Shown: piece after piece, positions 42,188 through 52,281 of the stretch
How positions within the stretch are numbered: position 1 is the stretch's first letter
Layout: every line of letters starts with the position of its first letter
Source of the DNA: Alphaproteobacteria bacterium
GTDB lineage: Bacteria > Pseudomonadota > Alphaproteobacteria > JANSWW01
Length of the DNA: 64,000 nt
Assembly: GCA_024743275.1 (NCBI GenBank)
Contig: JANSWW010000001.1
Span: 62,001-126,000, forward strand
Direction: 5' to 3'
Notes under the pieces: generated by a model
Database searches by the model: none
Seen by the model: the letters and a program-made list of their open reading frames with translations, nothing else
What the model was told of the DNA's origin: nothing
Program-made: the position numbers and the translations under genes

Positions 42188-43869
42188 CCCTTCAGCCGAT
42201 CCTCGGCCGCTGCACGGATCTGGCTCATGGATTGGGACGGCGTGATCGCCTCCGGATCGATGTGGATATGGATCAGGGAGGGCTTTCCGCATGCCAGGGC
42301 GCGGTGCAGCGCCGGCCGGAACGCATCGGTCTTGGTGACCGTCCAGGCCTCGGCCCCATAGGCGCGGGCGAGCGCCGCGAAGTCGGGATTCTTCAGGCTG
42401 GTGGCACTCTCCCGGCCGGGGTACTCCCGTTCCTGATGCATCCGGATGGTGCCGTACATGGCGTTGTCCACGACGATGAAGACGACCGGGGCGTCATGAC
42501 GCACGGCGGTCGCCAGCTCCTGACCGGTCATCAAAAAGCACCCGTCGCCGGCGAAGGCGACCACGGCGCGGTCCGGATGGCGCAGCTTGGCCGAGACGGC
42601 CGCCGGTACGCCATACCCCATGGAGCCGGAGGTCGGGGCCAGCTGGGTACCCCATTGCCGGAAGCGGTGGAACCGGTGGACCCAGGTGGCGTAGTTTCCG
42701 GCCCCGTTGCAGATGATGGCGTCGGGCAGCAGCTCCTCGCGGAGAACGGCCATCACCTCGCCCATCTGGACATCGCCGGGGATCGGCTTCGGCTCCTGCC
42801 ACGCCTCGTATTCCGCGCGCGCTTCCGCCAGGGATCCGCCCCAGGGGAAATAGACCGGCGGGTACAGTTCCCTTGCCGCCTTGAAGAAAGCGCCTGGGCT
42901 CGTGTTGATCGCCAATTCCGGAGCATAGACCCGGCCGAGTTCCTCGGCGCCCGAATGAATGTGCACCAGCTTCTGCGCCGGGATCGGCGGGCGCACCAAA
43001 TCATAACCGCCGGTGGTGATCTCACCGAGCCGCGCACCGGCGACGATCAGCAGATCCGCCGCCTCGACCCGGGCCTTGAGCGCCGGATTGATGCCGATCC
43101 CCACATCGCCGACATATTGGACGTGATCGTTCGGCAGGGTGTCCTGGGCGCGGAAGGTCGCCGCCATGGGCAACTCATAGGCCTCGGCGAAGGCGACCGC
43201 ATCGGCCGTCGCCTGCGCCGTCCAGCCCGCCCGCCCGGTCAGCAGCATCGGCCGCCGCGCCCCGGCGAGCAGGTCGGCCAATCGGCTCATCTGGTCCTCG
43301 GTCGGCGCGGTCTCGGTCCGGGCGATCGCCGGCAACGTTACCGCCGGCGCCGGGTCGACCAGCATATCCTCCGGCAGGGCCAGCACGACGGGTCCGGGAC
43401 GTCCGTTCATCGCCGTGTGGAAGGCGCGCTGAACATATTCCGCGACCCGGTCGGCGCTGTCGATCTCGGCGACCCATTTCGCCATTTCGCCGAACATCCG
43501 GCGGTAATCGATCTCCTGGAAGGCTTCCCGGTCGCGCATCTCCCGGGCGATCTGGCCGATGAACAGGATCATCGGCGTCGAATCCTGATAGCCGATATGG
43601 ACCCCCGCGCTGGCGTTGGTCGCCCCGGGACCGCGGGTCACGAAGCAGATGCCGGGCCGTCCGGTCATCTTGCCGTCGGCCTCGGCCATCATCGCCGCCC
43701 CGCCCTCCTGACGGCACACGACGCTCTCGATATCGTGGCCGTGCAGGGCGTCGAGCACGGCGAGATAGCTTTCCCCCGGCACGCAGAACACCCGCTCCAC
43801 CCCCTGGGCGGCGAGACTGTCGACGAGGATTTCGGCGCCGGTGCGGCGGGTTATCGATTCTTGGTTCAT
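42184..43869 (-). CDS. Thiamine diphosphate-dependent enzyme (acetolactate synthase-like)
   Basis: 561 residues in three ThDP-enzyme domains. FCVPGESYLAVLDAL has the catalytic Glu region, then VCRQEGGAAMMAEADG and TRGPGATNASAGVH. The ThDP-binding motif is FAGDGCFLMTGQELAT to VVDNAMYGTIR. The substrate is not determined: large-subunit acetolactate synthase homologues of this kind also include other decarboxylases and lyases, and no small subunit is adjacent. It overlaps the preceding small membrane protein gene by one base. Confidence 0.88.
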   Translation of the reverse strand: MNQESITRRTGAEILVDSLAAQGVERVFCVPGESYLAVLDALHGHDIESVVCRQEGGAAMMAEADGKMTGRPGICFVTRGPGATNASAGVHIGYQDSTPMILFIGQIAREMRDREAFQEIDYRRMFGEMAKWVAEIDSADRVAEYVQRAFHTAMNGRPGPVVLALPEDMLVDPAPAVTLPAIARTETAPTEDQMSRLADLLAGARRPMLLTGRAGWTAQATADAVAFAEAYELPMAATFRAQDTLPNDHVQYVGDVGIGINPALKARVEAADLLIVAGARLGEITTGGYDLVRPPIPAQKLVHIHSGAEELGRVYAPELAINTSPGAFFKAARELYPPVYFPWGGSLAEARAEYEAWQEPKPIPGDVQMGEVMAVLREELLPDAIICNGAGNYATWVHRFHRFRQWGTQLAPTSGSMGYGVPAAVSAKLRHPDRAVVAFAGDGCFLMTGQELATAVRHDAPVVFIVVDNAMYGTIRMHQEREYPGRESATSLKNPDFAALARAYGAEAWTVTKTDAFRPALHRALACGKPSLIHIHIDPEAITPSQSMSQIRAAAEDRLKG

Positions 43870-44099
43870 TAGTCGTGTTTACCCACTTCGTCGTCATAGC
43901 CTTTGCGGCGGGAATAGAAGACCAGGCCCATCAGGACGACGCCGAGAAGCAGGGTACCGCCGGCGCCGAGGGCCAATGCCAGAAGGCCGTGCTCGCTGAT
44001 CGTTCCGCCCTGAATGCTGAGCCAGACGTCGATCGCATAGATGATCGCGGCGAGCAAAAGGCCGCCGAGGAAAAACGCGAGCAGGATGGCCGCCTTCAT
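43869..44099 (-). CDS. Small two-TM membrane protein
   Basis: 76 residues from the ATG at 44099, which overlaps the prfC stop (ATGA). TM1 covers about 2-24 (AAILLAFFLGGLLLAAIIYAI) and TM2 about 41-62 (LALALGAGGTLLLGVVLMGL). The C-terminus is charged, SRRKGYDDEVGKHD. It is hypothetical. It is translationally coupled to prfC and probably to the ThDP enzyme gene. Confidence 0.65.
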   Translation of the reverse strand: MKAAILLAFFLGGLLLAAIIYAIDVWLSIQGGTISEHGLLALALGAGGTLLLGVVLMGLVFYSRRKGYDDEVGKHD

Positions 44100-45694
44100 A
44101 GCTGTTGTTCCTTCGTCTTGAGGAAACGCAGATCGGGCCATTCTTCAACCGCCGTGTCGAGATGCCAATGGTTGCGCGCCATGAACACGGGGTCGCCGGC
44201 ATGGTCGTCGGCGATCGCACTGCCGTTCTTGTCACAGAATTCCTTGACCTTGGCCGGGTCGCCGTCGATCCAGCGGGCGGTCAGGAGATGTGCCGGCTCG
44301 AACATCACCGGGACCTGGTATTCCGTGCGGATACGATCGGCCAGCACATCGAACTGCAGCGAACCAACCACCCCGACGATCCAATCCGGGCCGAACCGGG
44401 GCTTCAGGATCCGGGCCGCGCCCTCCTCGCCCAACTGCTGCAGGGCCCGGCCGAGATGTTTGGCCTTCAAAGGGTCCGTCGGACGCACCCGCTGCATCAG
44501 TTCCGGCGCGAAGGAGGGAATGCCGGTGAAGCGGATCTCCTCGCCCTCGGTCAGAGTATCCCCGATCGCCAGATTGCCATGGTTGGGAATGCCGATGATA
44601 TCCCCGGGATAGGCATCCTCCGCCGCCTCCCGGTCCTGTGCCAGAAAGAGCTGAGCATTATGGATATTCATTATTTTCCCGGACCTTACATGCCGTAACT
44701 TCATGTTTCGCTTGAAATGCCCAGAGCATAGGCGGACGAAGGCGATCCGGTCGCGGTGTTTCGGGTCCATATTCGCCTGGATCTTGAAAACGAAGGCGGT
44801 GACCTTGTTCTCGTCCGGCATGACGATCCGGTCCGCCCCGCCGTTGACCGCCTTCTGCCGGCGTGGTGGCGGCGCATTCCGAGCCAGGCCGTCCAGTAAT
44901 TCGCGGACACCGAAATTGTTGATGGCCGAGCCGAAGAAGACCGGGGTCAGATGGCCCTCACGGTATGAGTCCAGATCGAAGGGCGGGCAGAGCTCCCGCA
45001 CCATCTCGACATCCTCGCGCAGCTTCTCCAGGGCGTAGTCCGGCAGATGGTCGGCCAGCCGCGGGTCGGCCAGACCGTCAAAGGCGATCCCATCCTGGAT
45101 CTCGTCCTTCTTGAGCTTGTCGATCAGCACCAAGCGGTCGTTGAGAATGTCCCAACAGCCGAGGAAGTTCTGCCCCATCCCGATGGGCCAGGAGGCCGGG
45201 GTGACGTCCAGGGCCAGCTTCTGTTCGATCTCGTCGAGGAGTTCGAAGGGGTCGTGGCCGTCCCGGTCGAGCTTGTTGATGAAGGTGATGATCGGGATAT
45301 CGCGCAGGCGGCAGACCTCGAACAGCTTCAGGGTCTGCGCCTCGATCCCCTTGGCGTGGTCGATCACCATCACCGCCGAATCCACGGCGGTCAGGGTCCG
45401 GTAGGTATCTTCCGAGAAATCCTCGTGACCGGGCGTGTCCAGGAGATTGAAGGTGCAGCCGGCATAGTCGTAGGTCATCACCGAGGCGGAGACGGAGATT
45501 CCCCGCTCCTGTTCCACCTTCAGCCAGTCGGACCGCGCCCGGCGCCGGTCACCCTTGGCCTTGACCGCGCCGGCCATCTGAATGGCACCGCCGAACAGCA
45601 GCAGCTTTTCGGTGAGCGTGGTCTTTCCGGCATCCGGATGGGAGATGATGGCGAAGGTTCGCCGCTTTTGGACGATATCCTCGAGCTGGGGCAT
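44096..45694 (-). CDS. prfC: Peptide chain release factor 3
   Basis: 532 residues. It is a translational GTPase with G1 SHPDAGKTTLTEK, the G2 region EQERGISVSASVMT, G3 DTPGHEDFSEDTYR and G4 FINKLDRDG. The RF3-specific C-terminal domain includes LQFDVLADRIRTEY. RF3 releases RF1/RF2 from the ribosome after termination. Length is standard (~529). The start ATG lies 86 bases downstream of the chemoreceptor stop. Confidence 0.97.
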   Translation of the reverse strand: MPQLEDIVQKRRTFAIISHPDAGKTTLTEKLLLFGGAIQMAGAVKAKGDRRRARSDWLKVEQERGISVSASVMTYDYAGCTFNLLDTPGHEDFSEDTYRTLTAVDSAVMVIDHAKGIEAQTLKLFEVCRLRDIPIITFINKLDRDGHDPFELLDEIEQKLALDVTPASWPIGMGQNFLGCWDILNDRLVLIDKLKKDEIQDGIAFDGLADPRLADHLPDYALEKLREDVEMVRELCPPFDLDSYREGHLTPVFFGSAINNFGVRELLDGLARNAPPPRRQKAVNGGADRIVMPDENKVTAFVFKIQANMDPKHRDRIAFVRLCSGHFKRNMKLRHVRSGKIMNIHNAQLFLAQDREAAEDAYPGDIIGIPNHGNLAIGDTLTEGEEIRFTGIPSFAPELMQRVRPTDPLKAKHLGRALQQLGEEGAARILKPRFGPDWIVGVVGSLQFDVLADRIRTEYQVPVMFEPAHLLTARWIDGDPAKVKEFCDKNGSAIADDHAGDPVFMARNHWHLDTAVEEWPDLRFLKTKEQQL

Positions 45695-45719
45695 AGGGGT
45701 CGCTTAGCTGTCGAAAGGA

Positions 45720-45768
45720 AACGCAGGTGGTCTATCACCGGAAACGGAGCCCGTCACCCACCTGCGTT
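45720..45768 (-). terminator. Large inverted repeat between the chemoreceptor gene and prfC
   Basis: AACGCAGGTGG (45720-45730) is the exact reverse complement of CCACCTGCGTT (45758-45768), an 11-bp stem with a 27-base loop. Read on the minus strand it is followed by TTTCCTTT, so it may end the chemoreceptor transcript, though the T-run is interrupted. Confidence 0.5.
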
Positions 45769-45780
45769 CCCCTCATGTGG

Positions 45781-48387
45781 TTAGGCGCCCTTGCGAATAC
45801 CACCCAGGAAGACATCGACGGCCTGCCCCAGATCGCGGGTTTCCTGGGATAGGCTTCGGGCCGCGTTGAGCACCGCATCCGCCTGATGGCCGGATTTGGT
45901 CGCCACGTCCGACAGGCTGCCGACGGTTTCACTGACCTGATTGGTGCCTTCCGCCGCATCGCGGGAGGACCGGGCGATCTCCTCGGTGGACGCGTTCTGC
46001 TGCTCCACCGCGCCGGCGATGGACGTCACATGACCGCCGATATCCTGGATCACGCCGGAGACCTGCTTGATCGCCCCGGCCGCGTCCGAAACGCCCGCTT
46101 GCAGGGTCTTGATCTGCTGGGTGATCTCCTCGGTCGCCGTGGCGGTCTGACCGGCGAGGTTCTTGACCTCGCTGGCGACGACCGCGAAACCCTTGCCCGC
46201 ATCGCCGGCACGGGCGGCCTCGATGGTGGCGTTCAAGGCCAGGAGGTTGGTCTGTTCGGCGATGTCCTGGATCAGGGCGACGACCGAATCGATCCGGGCG
46301 GCGGCTTCCTCCAGCCCCTGCATCGACCGGTTGGTCTGATCCGCCTGGGCGGCGGCCGTCTGGGCCATCCTGGACGATTCGCTGACCTTGCCGCTGATCT
46401 CCCGGATTGAGGCGGACAACTCCTCGACCGCCGCCGCCATGGCCTGAACGTTGGACGCCGTGGCCTCGGCGGCGGACGCCCCGGTGTTGGACCGGCTTTG
46501 GACATCGTTCGCCCCGTCGGTCATCAGCAGGGCGTTCTTCTCCATCTCGTCGGACGCCGCCGACAGTCGCTCGACGATGTCCTTGACCTGCTCCTCGAAC
46601 TGATCGGCGAGGGCGAAGCGCTGACGTTCCGCCTCGCGCTGGGCACGCTCCTCGGCTTCGACCTGCTCCTGGCGCAGCTTCTCGACCTCCAGCGCGTTAT
46701 CGCGGAACACGACCACGGTCCGTGCCATGCCGGCGATCTCGTCATGCCCGGCGGCGTTGGGCTCGACCGAGTTGTCCCCCTCGGCAAGGCGGCCCATCTG
46801 ACCGGCCAGCGTGACCAGCCGCTTCACCACCCGGCGGTAGATCACCAACCAGCCGATCAGCAGACCCGCAACGATGCCGGCGACCGCCATACCGATCAGA
46901 ACGGTCTCGGTCTGCTTCAGCATGCCGATCGTGGCCGCGGTGCCAGCGTCGACGCTGCGTTCCGCGTCGGCGACACTGGCCGAGACCTCCCGGTCGAGCG
47001 CCTGGGCGGCCTGTTGTGCTGCCCCAAGCGCTTCCAGCGCCAGAAGTTCCTCATTCAGCAACCTTTCCCGAACCGCGAACAGGCTGTCGTCACCGTCGCC
47101 GATTGCGCCCAGGGATTTGGCCAGCGAGATCACCTCCTCCGCCTTGCCGAGGAATTCGAGATCCACCGTGTAGCCGTTCATCCGGTAGCTGCTTTCGAAG
47201 AATTTGCTGTTGTACGTGGCCAATTCGTCGAGATCCGGGCTGCCGGCCGCCGCGTTGAGCATGCCGACCATGAGGTTCGCCTCGGACATCAGGAACATGG
47301 TCTGGGTCAGCGCGAAGACGTCCTCTTCCATGAGGCCGTTGATCTCGCCCCGCAGACTGCCGGACAGTCGTTTGCCCTCGCCCGCCAGCTCTCCCTGGGC
47401 GTCCGCCACCACCGGACCGACCGCCCGGCTGAAGTTGGCCGACGCATCCACGATCTTGTTGTTGAGGATGCTCTGGATCAACGCGTTGCCGCCGCCGCTC
47501 GTACTCGCCGCCCGAAAGGTGAACGGCGTGTCGTCCGCGATGCCGACCGCGACGATCGCCTCGACGGCCGCCGCCAGGCGAACCGCATTCTCCGTTTCCG
47601 GGAACCGGTCCACGAGCGCCCGGAGCTCCTCGGCCATCTTGAGGAACTGCTCCTCGGCCTGGGAGACCGGCTTCTGACTGGTACCGGTCAGGTTCCGGAT
47701 CATCACCGCCAGCATCTGCTCGCCCAGCAGAGCCGCATCAAAGACCGCCTTCAGGCCGTCGACATGGACGGTGACCAGTTCGTTGAGGCTTCTGGAGGCG
47801 TTGGCGACCGCTTCCCCGCCGGCCAGAACCATACCGAAATTCTCCTCCTCGATGAGCGGCCCCATCTTCAAAAAGAACTCACCGTGGATGGCATTCGCCC
47901 GGCTCCGGAGGTTGGCTAGAGTCGCCCGGGCCATCTCACGTCGGTCGATGGCGGACTTCAGGTCTTCCATCCGCGCCGCCAGAATGTCCACAGACGACGC
48001 GACCGAGGCGGCCCGGTCCGGGTCGTTCGCGCGAATGCGGTCGAGAACCGCGTTGATCCCGGCGAGATCGGCCGCGATCTCGGTCGACACCGCCTCTCGC
48101 TCCGCCGGGTCGTTGGCGCGGATCAACTCCGGCGCCTTCGCCGCCATCCGCTCAGAGAGGATCGTCAGGTTGAGGCCGTCCTTGACGGCGGGGAAGGATT
48201 GTCCGGTCACGCTGGTAAGCGTTCGTTCGACGGAGGAGAAAGCCCAGAAGGACAACCCCGCCGCCGCGATGGTCAACAGGATCAAAAGCCCCGTCGCCGT
48301 GTAGAGCGTTGCCCCGATGCCGAATTCCAAACGCCCGCGATTCCCGCGCTTGCCGTCACCCATTGTGTTTTCTCCGCCTTCCGCCAT
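45781..48387 (-). CDS. Methyl-accepting chemotaxis protein
   Basis: 868 residues. TM1 is at about 25-48 ([20 protein letters not shown]), followed by a large ~440-residue predicted periplasmic sensor, TM2 at about 490-515 ([20 protein letters not shown]), and a HAMP domain ([17 protein letters not shown]). The signalling domain tip [20 protein letters not shown] lies near residue 715. The sensor is long and helical with repeated Gly/Ala-rich segments; the ligand is unknown. No CheA/CheW genes are nearby, so it is an orphan receptor. Confidence 0.95.
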   Translation of the reverse strand: MAEGGENTMGDGKRGNRGRLEFGIGATLYTATGLLILLTIAAAGLSFWAFSSVERTLTSVTGQSFPAVKDGLNLTILSERMAAKAPELIRANDPAEREAVSTEIAADLAGINAVLDRIRANDPDRAASVASSVDILAARMEDLKSAIDRREMARATLANLRSRANAIHGEFFLKMGPLIEEENFGMVLAGGEAVANASRSLNELVTVHVDGLKAVFDAALLGEQMLAVMIRNLTGTSQKPVSQAEEQFLKMAEELRALVDRFPETENAVRLAAAVEAIVAVGIADDTPFTFRAASTSGGGNALIQSILNNKIVDASANFSRAVGPVVADAQGELAGEGKRLSGSLRGEINGLMEEDVFALTQTMFLMSEANLMVGMLNAAAGSPDLDELATYNSKFFESSYRMNGYTVDLEFLGKAEEVISLAKSLGAIGDGDDSLFAVRERLLNEELLALEALGAAQQAAQALDREVSASVADAERSVDAGTAATIGMLKQTETVLIGMAVAGIVAGLLIGWLVIYRRVVKRLVTLAGQMGRLAEGDNSVEPNAAGHDEIAGMARTVVVFRDNALEVEKLRQEQVEAEERAQREAERQRFALADQFEEQVKDIVERLSAASDEMEKNALLMTDGANDVQSRSNTGASAAEATASNVQAMAAAVEELSASIREISGKVSESSRMAQTAAAQADQTNRSMQGLEEAAARIDSVVALIQDIAEQTNLLALNATIEAARAGDAGKGFAVVASEVKNLAGQTATATEEITQQIKTLQAGVSDAAGAIKQVSGVIQDIGGHVTSIAGAVEQQNASTEEIARSSRDAAEGTNQVSETVGSLSDVATKSGHQADAVLNAARSLSQETRDLGQAVDVFLGGIRKGA

Positions 48388-48486
48388 GTCGGTGCGTTCC
48401 CTTCGACGTAAGGTAAAGAAATGAACAAAAGGTTAATCCGCACGTTATCGTAGCGACCCTAAAGGTCATTCCATCATGCTAAAGCA

Positions 48487-49509
48487 CTATGTCAATGAGC
48501 GATCCAAAAGCGTTGCGACGGTCCGGGCGATAAATCTCGTATCATCGGCGTTCAGCACCGGGTTTCCCGCACGATGCCCCCATTTCGATGGGATTTCGAG
48601 ATAAAGCGCATTGGGGATGCCCGCCGCCTCCCTACGGCTGTCCTCCGGTGTGAAATAAAGATCCGTGCGGGACGGCATGATCACCGTATCGGCCGTGATC
48701 GCCCCGAGCGCGCGATCGATATCTCCCTTGAAAAGGGTATTGTCACTGATATCGGAAAGCTCCCACGTCCTGAGCATGGAGAGAAGGTCCTCGCCGTGCC
48801 GGCGCAGGAAAAAACCTTCCCAGGATCGGACATACCAATCCTCCAACGACGAAAAGCCGGCGTCGATATAGAGTTTCTCCCGATAGAAGGCCTGGCTGAG
48901 CGCCCAGCCGGCATAGACACGCCCCATCGCCCGCAATCCGGTCACCGGACGTTCGGCGAAATAGCCGTCGCGCCAGGCCGGATCGGCGGTCAGCGTGGCC
49001 CGCACCCCGTGCAGGAATACCTTGTTGTGTTCCGAGGTCTTGGCCGACCCGCAGACCGCACAGATCCGGGCGACCCGGTCCGGGAACACCGCCCCCCAGT
49101 GCAAGGCCTGCTGGGCGCCCATGGACCAGCCATAGGCGAGCGCCAGACGCTCGATCCCGAACACCTCCTCGAGCAGGCGCTTCTGGGCGTGGATGTTGTC
49201 CCAATGGGTGAATTCGGGATAGCGGCCGTGCCCGAAGGGCTCGCCGAGATTGCTGGGCGAACAGGACATACCGTTGCCGAACATGTTCGGGATGATGATG
49301 AACCACTCACGGGGATCCAGGATCCGGCCGGGGCCGATCAGCCATTCCGTGTCCGTGTGCTGGGCGGCATAGGAGGTGGGATAGAGGATCGCGTTCGAAC
49401 GGTCCTGGTTCAGGGTCCCGTAGGTCTGATAGATGAGGCGCAGATTGGGGACGGTCATCCCCCGCTGCAAGACCGTCGTCCCCAGTTCGAAAACATGATA
49501 GCCCGTCAT
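48487..49509 (-). CDS. MetX-like alpha/beta hydrolase (homoserine acetyltransferase family)
   Basis: 340 residues. It has the MetX-type N-terminus LRLIYQTYGTLNQDRSNAIL, the family pattern IPNMFGNGMSCSPSN, and the nucleophile elbow LAYGWSMGAQQALHWG. VIMPSRTDLYFTPED carries the Asp and PSKWGHRAGNP the His. True MetX proteins usually have SMGGMQ and GHDAFL, so this is a relative, probably not the methionine enzyme itself. It is divergent from the nitrilase-family gene with 49 bases between. Confidence 0.82.
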   Translation of the reverse strand: MTGYHVFELGTTVLQRGMTVPNLRLIYQTYGTLNQDRSNAILYPTSYAAQHTDTEWLIGPGRILDPREWFIIIPNMFGNGMSCSPSNLGEPFGHGRYPEFTHWDNIHAQKRLLEEVFGIERLALAYGWSMGAQQALHWGAVFPDRVARICAVCGSAKTSEHNKVFLHGVRATLTADPAWRDGYFAERPVTGLRAMGRVYAGWALSQAFYREKLYIDAGFSSLEDWYVRSWEGFFLRRHGEDLLSMLRTWELSDISDNTLFKGDIDRALGAITADTVIMPSRTDLYFTPEDSRREAAGIPNALYLEIPSKWGHRAGNPVLNADDTRFIARTVATLLDRSLT

Positions 49510-49558
49510 CTGTCTTCACCCCTTCCCTCTGCCGTCCAACCCTTATTCAGAGGACGTT

Positions 49559-50425
49559 ATGCTGAAAGTCGGGATCGCCCAAATCGAAAGCGCCATCGCG
49601 GACGTCGACGCGAATATCGAAAAGCACCTCTCCTGGATCGACCGGGGCCGGGCAGAGGGCGTCGACCTTCTGGTCTTTCCCGAGGTGTCCCTGGTCGGTC
49701 ATTACGGGGCCCGGTCGCTTCTGACGGCGGCCATGAAACGGGGCGACCGGCGGCTGGGTAGGCTGGCGGAGGCCGCAGGCGACATGCGGGTGATCGTCGG
49801 CTTTATCGAGGAAGGCCCGGCGGCCCAGTTCTACAATGCGGCGGCTGTCCTCCATCGCGGGCGCCTCGAATACCTGCACCGGAAGATAAACATCCCGTCC
49901 TACGGTCTGCTGGAGGAAAGCAAGCATTACGCAACGGGGCGTTTCGTCGATACTCTGGAACTGGACAATGATTGGCGGGCGGGCCTGCTGATCTGCGCCG
50001 ATGTCTGGAACCCGTCCCTCGCCCACCTCGCCTTCCTGCACGGTGCGACGATCCTGGTGACCCCGATCAGTTCGGGCGTCGAGGCGGTCGGCGCCGATTT
50101 CGACAATCCCGGTGGCTGGAAGACCGCGACCCGGTTCTACGCGATGATGTACGGCGCGCCGGTGATCATGGCGAATCGCTGCGGCGTCGAGGAGGATCTG
50201 ACCTTCTGGGGGCAGAGCGCGATTCACGACCCCTTCGGCCAGGAGCTGGCCCGCGCCGGAGCCGGCGAGGAATTGATCACCGCCGACCTCGACTACGAAC
50301 AGGTCCGCAAGGCCCGCTATCTGCTGCCCACGGTGCGCGATAGCAACATCGCCCTGGTCCACCGCGAGACCGACCGGCTGATCCAGACCCTCGGCGTGCC
50401 CGACCTCGTCCGCGACGACTCCTAA
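49559..50425 (+). CDS. Nitrilase-superfamily carbon-nitrogen hydrolase
   Basis: 288 residues. The catalytic Glu-Lys-Cys triad is visible: LLVFPEVSLVGHYG, YLHRKINIPSYG and AGLLICADVWNPS. The second Glu is plausibly in the YGLLEESKHY region. The family hydrolyses amides or nitriles; the substrate is not evident. It is convergent with the PPK2 gene 6 bases away. Confidence 0.88.
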   Translation: MLKVGIAQIESAIADVDANIEKHLSWIDRGRAEGVDLLVFPEVSLVGHYGARSLLTAAMKRGDRRLGRLAEAAGDMRVIVGFIEEGPAAQFYNAAAVLHRGRLEYLHRKINIPSYGLLEESKHYATGRFVDTLELDNDWRAGLLICADVWNPSLAHLAFLHGATILVTPISSGVEAVGADFDNPGGWKTATRFYAMMYGAPVIMANRCGVEEDLTFWGQSAIHDPFGQELARAGAGEELITADLDYEQVRKARYLLPTVRDSNIALVHRETDRLIQTLGVPDLVRDDS

Positions 50426-50431
50426 GACGGG

Positions 50432-51160
50432 TCAATGGTCGGCGAAGAACGCGTCGATTTCCGGGTGCGTCGCCGGCATGGATAGGTCGATGCCCCGCGC
50501 CAGGTGAGTGTAGATCGCCTCCAATCCCTCGATGCGGGCCTTTCGCTTATGGTTCGCGTCGATCCGGACCCAGGGCGCGTTGGGCTGGTCGGTCTTTTCC
50601 AACATGTCCTCATAGGCCTCTTTGTAGATCTTGAACCGGCCCCGGTTGCGAAGGTCCTCGATCGTCAGCTTCCAGCGTTTCGCCGGGTCCTTGTAGCGGG
50701 CCTTGAAGCGGGCGAGTTGGGTGTCCGGCGTGATGTCCAGCAGCAGTTTGACCACCCGCGTTCCCTCCATGGTCAGCACCCGTTCGAATTCGTTGATTTC
50801 CTCATAGGCCCGCTGCCAGGACTCATCCGGCGTCAGGCTCTCGACCCGCTCGACCAGGACACGGCCATACCAGGAGCGGTCGAAGATCGCCCATTCGCCA
50901 TTCTCCGGCACCCTGGTCCAGAATCTCTTCATCCAGTGTTGACGCCGCTCGGCTCCGTTCGGCGCGGCCGTCGCGTAAACCCGCAAGGCGCGCGGATCGA
51001 GGGACCACCCCAATCGGCGGAGCAAGCCGCCCTTGCCTGCCGCGTCATATCCTTCGAGCGCGACGATCGCCTTGGCCCCGCAGCGGGAGTAGGCCTGCTG
51101 GAGAATTGTCAGTTTACGTTGAATTTCCTTCAAATGCCGATCATATTCCGCCCTGTCCAT
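50432..51160 (-). CDS. ppk2: Polyphosphate kinase 2 family protein
   Basis: 242 residues from the ATG at 51160 with AGGGGATAAC before it. Walker A is ALEGYDAAGKGGLLRRL, then the PPK2 lid EWAIFDRSWYGRVLVERVE and KLLLDITPDTQLARFKAR. Single-domain PPK2 proteins phosphorylate nucleotides with polyphosphate. NMP- versus NDP-kinase preference cannot be read from the sequence here. Confidence 0.93.
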   Translation of the reverse strand: MDRAEYDRHLKEIQRKLTILQQAYSRCGAKAIVALEGYDAAGKGGLLRRLGWSLDPRALRVYATAAPNGAERRQHWMKRFWTRVPENGEWAIFDRSWYGRVLVERVESLTPDESWQRAYEEINEFERVLTMEGTRVVKLLLDITPDTQLARFKARYKDPAKRWKLTIEDLRNRGRFKIYKEAYEDMLEKTDQPNAPWVRIDANHKRKARIEGLEAIYTHLARGIDLSMPATHPEIDAFFADH

Positions 51161-51275
51161 TGTTATCCCCTTGTTTCGTGTCCCCATCTGGCCCTGCACT
51201 CGGTGTCATCCGACCTTTACGGTCCCGCGAAGCTGGGCTAGGCAGATTGATGGATAGCATCGAACCGGAGTCCCC

Positions 51276-51935
51276 ATGACGCAAGCGCCCAGGACCGTCG
51301 ACTATTATTACTCCACCCGGTCGAGCTTCACCTATCTGGGCGCAGCCAGGCTGAATGCCTTGGCCGCCGAGCACGGGTTCACCCTCAACCACCGGCCCAT
51401 CATTCTGTCGATCACGATGCCGCCGATCGGCGGTCGGCCCTTCGGCGAGCGGCCGCCGATGCTGCAGAACTACGCGACACTCGATCTCATGCGCTGGGCC
51501 GATCATCTCGGCATCCCGGTACAGCGGGAGCCGGTCTTTCACGACGGTCCGGTCGAGCTACCCTCCGGCATCGTCATCGCCGGTCAGCGTGCGGCCCGCC
51601 GCGGCGAGGAAGGCGATGTCGACCGCTTGAGCCTGCTCGTCCTAAAGGCCCTCTGGGGGGACGACCGAGACATCGCCGACCCGACGGTGATCTCCGCGCT
51701 CTGCACGGAAGCGGGCTATGGCGATCCCGACGCCCTGATTTCCGAGGCCTTGAGCGACGGCGTCCAGGCGGAACTCGCCCGGAACTGCCGCGAAGCGGTC
51801 ATCCGCGGAGTGATCGGAGCGCCGACCTATTTCATCGCGAACGAGCCCTTCTACGGCCAGGACCGCCTCGACTTTGTCGCCCGGGCGATGGCCCGCGAGA
51901 CGCAGCGCACCGCAGGGAGCGCCGGGAATGCCTAA
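51276..51935 (+). CDS. 2-hydroxychromene-2-carboxylate isomerase family (DsbA fold)
   Basis: 219 residues. It begins VDYYYSTRSSFTYLGAARL, where the Ser replaces the DsbA cysteines, with cis-Pro IGAPTYFIANEPFYGQDRLD near the C-terminus as in the HCCA isomerase/kappa GST group. The family uses glutathione and acts on aromatic-ring intermediates. It could serve a different isomerisation here. It overlaps the next gene by 8 bases. Confidence 0.87.
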   Translation: MTQAPRTVDYYYSTRSSFTYLGAARLNALAAEHGFTLNHRPIILSITMPPIGGRPFGERPPMLQNYATLDLMRWADHLGIPVQREPVFHDGPVELPSGIVIAGQRAARRGEEGDVDRLSLLVLKALWGDDRDIADPTVISALCTEAGYGDPDALISEALSDGVQAELARNCREAVIRGVIGAPTYFIANEPFYGQDRLDFVARAMARETQRTAGSAGNA

Positions 51936-52281
51936 CGAATTCCGCTTTCTGGTCTTTTCGGAGTCGGAAGCCGCCAACGCGCTCGCCGCCTTCGCCCCGA
52001 AAGCCGGAAAGAAGCTGCCCATCGGCAGCGTCAAAGGGGTCGAGGTCAAGATCGACAAGGAGCCGCCGACCGCCGCCCTGGTGATCGCGCCCGACGAGGG
52101 CGGGACCCAGAATTTCGACTTCAGCGCCGGCGAGGTCACGGCGGCCCTGATCGGCTGGTGCATCAATCACAAGGTGCCGCTGCCCCGCGACGGGGAGAAG
52201 ATGCTGGAGGCTCTCCAGGGCTGCCTCGCGCTTCGGATCGGCGTGCATCCGAACAAGCCGAAGGACGAAAAGTCCGGTTAG
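51928..52281 (+). CDS. Hypothetical cytoplasmic protein
   Basis: 117 residues from the ATG at 51928, after GGGAGCGCCGG. It has no recognisable domain. It starts PNEFRFLVFSESEAANAL, has a Lys-rich middle (KLPIGSVKGVEVKIDKEPP) and a TAALIGWCINHKVPLPRDGE segment, and is soluble in appearance. It overlaps the isomerase gene by 8 bases, and its end overlaps the convergent serA by 4, which argues it is a real, tightly packed gene. Confidence 0.65.
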   Translation: MPNEFRFLVFSESEAANALAAFAPKAGKKLPIGSVKGVEVKIDKEPPTAALVIAPDEGGTQNFDFSAGEVTAALIGWCINHKVPLPRDGEKMLEALQGCLALRIGVHPNKPKDEKSG